Positions 33,002 through 37,158 of a DNA stretch of 37,158 nt are shown here, in pieces. The notes under the pieces are model-generated. The model saw only the letters and a list, made by a program, of their open reading frames with translations, was not told the DNA's origin and did no database searches. A program made the position numbers and the translations under genes. How positions within the stretch are numbered: the first letter of the stretch is position 1; each line of letters opens with the position of its first letter. Location of the stretch: contig BQJG01000033.1 of NCBI GenBank assembly GCA_021604585.1, positions 1-37,158 of the forward strand, in the 5' to 3' direction. Source of the DNA: Hyphococcus sp. (GTDB taxonomy: Bacteria > Pseudomonadota > Alphaproteobacteria > Caulobacterales > Parvularculaceae).

Positions 33002-33148
33002 TTTCCAGCCCCCACAAAATAGGCCTCTAGCGCCGGAACTGGCACCTCCGCTCTAAACCGTCTATGGTGCTGAAGCGACGCCGGGGCGGGCGTGCAATCG
33101 AGCCTAGAGCAGCATTGATGGTTAGCTTCTCAGCCAGAAAATGCGGTT

Positions 33149-34303
33149 ATGGCGCAACAGGAAACCCAAGCCCGATCCAGTGGTGAGCAGTACCGGTTCA
33201 AGTTTATGATGAAATTCATCGCCTCTGATCTCGAAGCGGCGAAAGGAAAAGCGCGCCGCGCTCTTGGCGATAAAGCTATTATTATCTCCGTGCGCGAGCT
33301 ACCGAGCGGCGATGTGGAGGTGACGGCGTCAGATAAACCTGCGCCCGCTGCGCCACAGCCGGCCCCGAAAGCGAAATTCGCCGGCGCCGCACATGAAGCC
33401 GTTGATGAGGGCCCCTTCAAAATGGGCGCCGGCGCGAGACTTAACGAAAAGATTGAATCGAAATTTTCCGCTGATGCTTTGTCAAAGCTGTCCAGCAAAT
33501 TGACGGGGGGCAATAGTGCGCGAAAGCTCGATATGAGCGACGTCAATGTTCGCTCCATGGCGGAAATTCTTGCGCCCCATGGTGTTGGCGATGCGTTGCT
33601 GTCTGCGCTGGTGGACGGCGCCCGTAAGTCTCAGATCGACGAAGACCTCTACCGGCTGGAGACTGCGTTTCGCGAAACCTTTGTATTTGCGCCGATGCAT
33701 TTTTCACCGGCCTCTCCCATCATGCTGGTCGGTCCGACGGGCGCAGGAAAAACATCCAGCGCTGCAAAGCTCGCCGCCGCTTCTCAGGAAAACGGCCCGC
33801 CCGCCACAATGATTACAGCCGATGTTGGCCGGGCTGGCGCCATTGATCAGATTCGCGCCTATGGCGATGCGCTTGGCGCCGCCTATTTCATCGCAGAGTC
33901 CCCGCTAGATGTAGCGCAGATTCTTAGAAGCAACCGCCCGACGGGCGCTGTCATTTTCGACACGCCCGGTGTCAGCCCGTTCGATAGCGGCGACATTGCT
34001 GCGCTCAGAAGCTACCGCGAGGCGGCGGACGCAGAACCTGTGCTGGTCCTGTCCGCGAGCGGTGATGCCGACGAGTATGTGGATTGGGCCATCGCCTTCA
34101 AAGATATTGGCGTGAAGCGCTGCATTTTGACCAAATTCGACGCCACCAAGCGTGTCGGCGCCGGGTTGCGCGCGGCGTTTGAAGGCGGCTTGGCGCTCGC
34201 ACATTTTTCTGAAACGGCGTTTATCTCGGAAGGGTTGTTGACGGCGAGCCCTGAATTCCTCGCCCGGCGCCTGATTGCAACGCGACCGGGAAAAATCGGA
34301 TAG
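33149..34303 (+). CDS. FlhF-like SRP-type GTPase
   Basis: 384-residue protein. The C-terminal part (about 185-380) is an SRP54/FtsY-type NG domain. It has GPTGAGKTSSAAKLAAA (G1, about 194), ITADVGRAGAIDQIRAYGDA (G2 region), FDTPGVSPFD (G3, about 270) and TKFDATKRVGA (G4, about 327). An N-terminal segment starting MMKFIASDLEAAKGKARRAL resembles the start of FlhF. A proline/alanine-rich linker follows. FlhF places and numbers polar flagella in other bacteria. No other flagellar gene lies here, so the function is inferred. The true start could be ATG 33206 or 33209, since the 19 residues before it are not FlhF-like and no start has a strong ribosome site. Confidence 0.8.
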   Translation: MAQQETQARSSGEQYRFKFMMKFIASDLEAAKGKARRALGDKAIIISVRELPSGDVEVTASDKPAPAAPQPAPKAKFAGAAHEAVDEGPFKMGAGARLNEKIESKFSADALSKLSSKLTGGNSARKLDMSDVNVRSMAEILAPHGVGDALLSALVDGARKSQIDEDLYRLETAFRETFVFAPMHFSPASPIMLVGPTGAGKTSSAAKLAAASQENGPPATMITADVGRAGAIDQIRAYGDALGAAYFIAESPLDVAQILRSNRPTGAVIFDTPGVSPFDSGDIAALRSYREAADAEPVLVLSASGDADEYVDWAIAFKDIGVKRCILTKFDATKRVGAGLRAAFEGGLALAHFSETAFISEGLLTASPEFLARRLIATRPGKIG

Positions 34304-34315
34304 CACACAAAGAAA

Positions 34316-34335
34316 ACGGGCCCCGAAAGGCCCGT
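34316..34335 (-). terminator. Terminator between the FlhF-like and LytM genes
   Basis: ACGGGCC and GGCCCGT form a 7-bp stem with a 6-nt loop. On the minus strand it is followed by TTTTCTTT, so it best serves the LytM gene. It may also stop the convergent GTPase gene. Confidence 0.65.
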
Positions 34336-34429
34336 CAATTTGATACTCAACTATTTTTCTTCTTTATACAGAATACGCAACTGAATACTCAGCTCCCGCT
34401 TGCATCGGCGCGCATTGCTGGTGTGCCTG

Positions 34430-35668
34430 TTATGGTTTTCCTAAAAGCGCAACCGGATCGACCGCCTGGCTTTCCTGACGAATTTCAAAATGCAATTGCG
34501 AAGTGGTGACGGCTCCCGTCGCGCCGACTTTTGCAATCAGCTGGCCCTTGCGGACCTGATCGCCCTTTTTGACCAGCATAGAGTCATTGTGTGCATAGGC
34601 GGTGACAAAACCATCGCGATGCTTGATCAACAGCAGATTGCCAAAGCCCTCAAGCTCTGAACCACGGTAAACCACTTGTCCGTCAGCGGCGGCGCGGACA
34701 GGCGCGCCGACAGGCGCAGCAATATTAACGCCGTCATTGCGGCGGCCAAGATTACCCGACCCATATTCAGAAACGATGGCGCCGCGCACCGGCCATTCAA
34801 ACATCGACGCAGGCGAAACAGCGGCAGGCGGCGGCGTGTAGGAAGCATTGCGAGTAATCTCGCTTAAGTCTTCCGGCGCACTCATGGCTGCGTCAGCTGT
34901 CTTGGCTGGCGCAGAACGCGAAGCCGCGACAGCGCCAGTCGGCGCTTGCGGGATCAGCAATTGCTGACCGATATTCAGCGCATAAGGCGCGCTCAGCCGG
35001 TTCGCCGAGGCAATGTTGGAAACCGGAACACCCGTGCTGCGTGAAATGGAATAAAGCGTGTCGCCGCCGCGCACTTGATAGAGCTTGTCTTGCGCCACGA
35101 CGCGGCGGGTCGAGACAGGTTGTGTAGTGGCGTTTCGGGACGGCGCATCAATCGCCAGGGCCGCAGCGCCATTAGGCAGTTTCAACGCTTGGCCTACTTG
35201 CAATGAATAAGGCTTCTTCAAATCATTTTCGTCGATGATGGCAGACGGCGCCACATTGAACTTGCGCGCAATCGCATAGACGGTATCGCCTCGCTCGACC
35301 TGAATATAGCCCTTGGCTTTATGCAGATGCGCAGGCGGCGTTGAAACGGCGGACGCCTGTTGAATGCCCGTTGCCCGGGCGGTCTGGCGTTGCGGTTCGT
35401 CCAGATAGACAGCGGAAACTGGCGCTAGCTGCACCGGCTCAATGGATGCGGATGAACGCTGTTGAAAGACAGGTTGCTCATAGGCCGGCGCCTGTTCTGC
35501 TTGCGCGCGCGATGCGTATTGTTCGCGGCGCATATCTTCCGGCGAGTGATAAACCCGCGCCTGGCGCGCAGGATCGGAGCCGTAGACCACTGGTGCATGA
35601 TTGTGTGAGCCGCAGGCGGCCGCCGCCAAAAACGAACCCGATATCATCACCCATCCAAAGGTCTTCAT
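34430..35668 (-). CDS. NlpD/EnvC-like LysM-LytM protein
   Basis: 412-residue envelope protein. Residues 1-19 form a signal with a lipobox-like LAAAAC. Two LysM peptidoglycan-binding modules follow at about 120-165 (VERGDTVYAIARKFNVAPSA) and 194-240 (VRGGDTLYSISRSTGVPVSN). A C-terminal LytM/M23 domain lies at about 309-410. The zinc ligands are degenerate: NDGVNI replaces HxGxD, and QLHFE replaces HLHFE. As in NlpD and EnvC, it is likely a non-catalytic activator of cell-separating amidases. The ATG at 35668 has AGGAGGGG just upstream. It lies near surE as nlpD does elsewhere, but no pcm is between. Confidence 0.88.
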   Translation of the reverse strand: MKTFGWVMISGSFLAAAACGSHNHAPVVYGSDPARQARVYHSPEDMRREQYASRAQAEQAPAYEQPVFQQRSSASIEPVQLAPVSAVYLDEPQRQTARATGIQQASAVSTPPAHLHKAKGYIQVERGDTVYAIARKFNVAPSAIIDENDLKKPYSLQVGQALKLPNGAAALAIDAPSRNATTQPVSTRRVVAQDKLYQVRGGDTLYSISRSTGVPVSNIASANRLSAPYALNIGQQLLIPQAPTGAVAASRSAPAKTADAAMSAPEDLSEITRNASYTPPPAAVSPASMFEWPVRGAIVSEYGSGNLGRRNDGVNIAAPVGAPVRAAADGQVVYRGSELEGFGNLLLIKHRDGFVTAYAHNDSMLVKKGDQVRKGQLIAKVGATGAVTTSQLHFEIRQESQAVDPVALLGKP

Positions 35669-35749
35669 CACCCCTCCTGTCATAGAATTGTAAGCAGAAA
35701 AGCCGCGCCAGACTATCCGCCGATTCGATCCGACGTTTGTCTTCTTTGG

Positions 35750-35764
35750 TTAATGAAGCGTTAA
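35750..35764 (-). promoter_or_regulatory. CtrA box upstream of the LytM gene
   Basis: TTAA-N7-TTAA at 35750-35764 (on the minus strand TTAACGCTTCATTAACC) matches the CtrA consensus. It is about 82 nt before the start at 35668. A GANTC site (35722-35726) for cell-cycle adenine methylation lies between. Confidence 0.65.
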
Positions 35765-35790
35765 CTTCTGCGCCTGGCGTTAAGGTTTTA

Positions 35791-36564
35791 TCAGCCTTTT
35801 GCGCCATTGGCGCTCAACACCGCCTCGAGCGCATCGCGCGCAGCGAAATCAGTGAGCGACAGATGCAACGGCGTGATCGAAATCCGGCCGTCATAGATGG
35901 CCCGGAGATCGGTGCCTTCCGGCGGATCGGAAAGCGTTCCGGTGAAGCCGTACCAGTAGTACGTCCCGCCCCGCAGATCCTGACGCGCTTCAGCAAAGAG
36001 TTGCACCGAATCGCGCTGCCCTTGAGTCGTGGCCTCGACGCCAGCAACATCTTCCGGCGCGCAATCGGGGAAATTGACGTTCATCACCACATTTTCCGGC
36101 CAGCCCGCTTTGAGCAGGGTCCGGACAATTTTTGCGCCATGGGCTTCGCAGGTCTCCCAGCGCGCTGCATCGCGCGCCAGCCGCGACAGCGACAAGGCAA
36201 TCGACGGCACGCCCATGGACATGCCCTGAAACGCCGCAGCGATCGTGCCGGAAACGGTCACGTCTTCAGCGAGATTTTGGCCATTATTGACGCCGGATAA
36301 AATCAGATCGGGCTTCACCCCCTTTAACACCTGATTGATGCCCATGAGCACCGCATCGCTCGGCGTTCCCGTCACGGCGAATCGGCGCGAGTCATATTCG
36401 CGGATGCGCACCGGATGAGCGAGCGTCAGCGCACGCGCCGCGCCGGATTGCTCTTCTTGCGGAGCGACGACCCAGACGTCGTCAGTGAGTTCGCGCGCAA
36501 TCTTCACGAGGCTTTCCAGCCCGCGCGCGTAAACCCCGTCATCATTAGTGCAGAGAACACGCAT
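35791..36564 (-). CDS. surE: 5'/3'-nucleotidase SurE
   Basis: 257-residue metal-dependent nucleotidase and exopolyphosphatase. MRVLCTNDDGVYARGLESL contains the metal-binding Asp8 and Asp9, SGAARALTLAHP the conserved Ser loop, and LSGVNNGQNLAEDVTVSGTI the characteristic core. It follows serS by 6 nt, so the two are probably cotranscribed. The final 30 residues (SITPLHLSLTDFAARDALEA) are typical of the family. Confidence 0.96.
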   Translation of the reverse strand: MRVLCTNDDGVYARGLESLVKIARELTDDVWVVAPQEEQSGAARALTLAHPVRIREYDSRRFAVTGTPSDAVLMGINQVLKGVKPDLILSGVNNGQNLAEDVTVSGTIAAAFQGMSMGVPSIALSLSRLARDAARWETCEAHGAKIVRTLLKAGWPENVVMNVNFPDCAPEDVAGVEATTQGQRDSVQLFAEARQDLRGGTYYWYGFTGTLSDPPEGTDLRAIYDGRISITPLHLSLTDFAARDALEAVLSANGAKG

Positions 36565-36570
36565 AGACGC

Positions 36571-37158
36571 TTATTTCGCCTCAATCTTGTCGGCGCCGCC
36601 CATATAGGGCTTCAAGACATCAGGGATCGCCACTGACCCGTCCGCCTGCTGATAATTTTCAAGCACCGCGACAAGAGTCCGCCCCACCGCAAGACCGGAG
36701 CCGTTCAGCGTATGGACGAATTGCGTCTGCTTTTCGCCCTTGGCGCGGAAACGCGTATTCATCCGTCGCGCCTGAAAGTCGCCGCAGTTGGAGCAGGACG
36801 AAATTTCGCGATAGGCGTTCTGGCCCGGCAGCCAAACCTCGATGTCATAAGTCTTGCGCGCGCCGAAACCCATATCACCGGTCGACAGCACCATGGTGCG
36901 GTAGGGAAGTTCGAGGCGCTTCAAGACTTCTTCCGCCGCGCCGGTCATGCGTTCATGCTCGGCGTTGGACTGGTCTGGCGCGGTGATTGAAACCAACTCC
37001 ACCTTCGAGAACTGGTGCAAGCGGATCATGCCGCGCGTGTCGCGCCCCGCGGAACCAGCCTCCGAACGGAAACAAGGGGTCCATGCGGTGAAGCGCAGCG
37101 GCAAGTCTTCCGCACCGAGAATATCGCCGGAAACGATGTTGGTCAGCGAGACTTCGGC
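36571..37158 (-). CDS. serS: Seryl-tRNA synthetase (partial, 5' end outside window)
   Basis: The C-terminal 195 codons of a class II aminoacyl-tRNA synthetase that charges tRNA-Ser. The frame is open to the window edge. Motif 2 is PCFRSEAGSAGRDTRGMIRL followed by HQFSKVEL. Motif 3 is GSGLAVGRTLVAVLENYQ, and ISSCSNCGDFQARRMNTRFR is the serine-binding region. It ends just before surE. Confidence 0.96.
   Translation of the reverse strand, partial: AEVSLTNIVSGDILGAEDLPLRFTAWTPCFRSEAGSAGRDTRGMIRLHQFSKVELVSITAPDQSNAEHERMTGAAEEVLKRLELPYRTMVLSTGDMGFGARKTYDIEVWLPGQNAYREISSCSNCGDFQARRMNTRFRAKGEKQTQFVHTLNGSGLAVGRTLVAVLENYQQADGSVAIPDVLKPYMGGADKIEAK

Overview
The window looks like chromosomal DNA of a stalked or budding-type alphaproteobacterium, probably near Caulobacterales, Hyphomonadales or Parvularculales. 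The evidence is a SciP-type CtrA inhibitor, a MucR/Ros-type regulator, a good CtrA box next to a GANTC site, the plsX-fabH-ihfA-merR-tRNA-Pro order, a large TonB-dependent receptor, and moderately high GC. The genus is not determined. Most genes belong to conserved core blocks. Small accessory modules lie mainly in the first 23 kb.

Layout. (1) 1-2332 (-): the start of a PreT-like dihydropyrimidine dehydrogenase subunit and a class III aminotransferase, suggesting reductive pyrimidine or beta-amino acid catabolism. (2) 2427-5133 (-): a secreted matrixin-like zinc metalloprotease preceded by a small exported protein of unknown function, with a 12-bp inverted repeat in the leader. (3) 5504-12334 (-): a TonB-dependent receptor, a TPR-sulfotransferase, a BCCT transporter and a MarR regulator. 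A terminator splits the receptor from the other three. An AraC-family regulator gene lies divergently at 12589-13485 and is broken by one in-frame TAA. (4) 13782-17121: tRNA-Tyr (-), then rlmB, a glutathione transferase, a GFA-family protein, a HAD hydrolase and a 49-residue membrane protein (+). (5) 17172-18597 (+): an ECF41-type sigma factor with a fused SnoaL-like domain, the AhpD-like gene in front of it, and a textbook ECF41 promoter. (6) 18618-22475: an amidohydrolase lipoprotein (-), an AidB-like acyl-CoA dehydrogenase (+) and a Sel1-repeat protein (-). (7) 22677-27238 (-): a tRNA-Pro with a partial second copy, merR, ihfA, fabH, plsX, a DUF177 gene and a ubiquinol-cytochrome c chaperone. 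bamE is divergent. (8) 27895-31219 (-): glyA-nrdR-nusB-thiL. (9) 31600-34303 (+): MucR-like regulator, sciP and an FlhF-like GTPase. (10) 34430-37158 (-): serS (partial), surE and an NlpD/EnvC-like LytM protein with a CtrA box upstream.

How the parts work together. Blocks 7, 8 and 10 are housekeeping: fatty acid and phospholipid synthesis start, nucleoid protein, one-carbon metabolism, NTP reduction control, antitermination, tRNA charging and envelope division. Blocks 9 and 10 point to the CtrA cell-cycle circuit. The most self-contained regulatory unit is the ECF41 module, where factor, probable target and promoter are all visible. No CRISPR array, insertion sequence, transposase, phage gene or known riboswitch was recognised. 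No clearly new multi-gene system can be proven from sequence alone. The best candidates for unusual biology are the protease/exported-partner pair, the interrupted AraC gene beside the TonB receptor, and the tRNA-Pro partial duplication.
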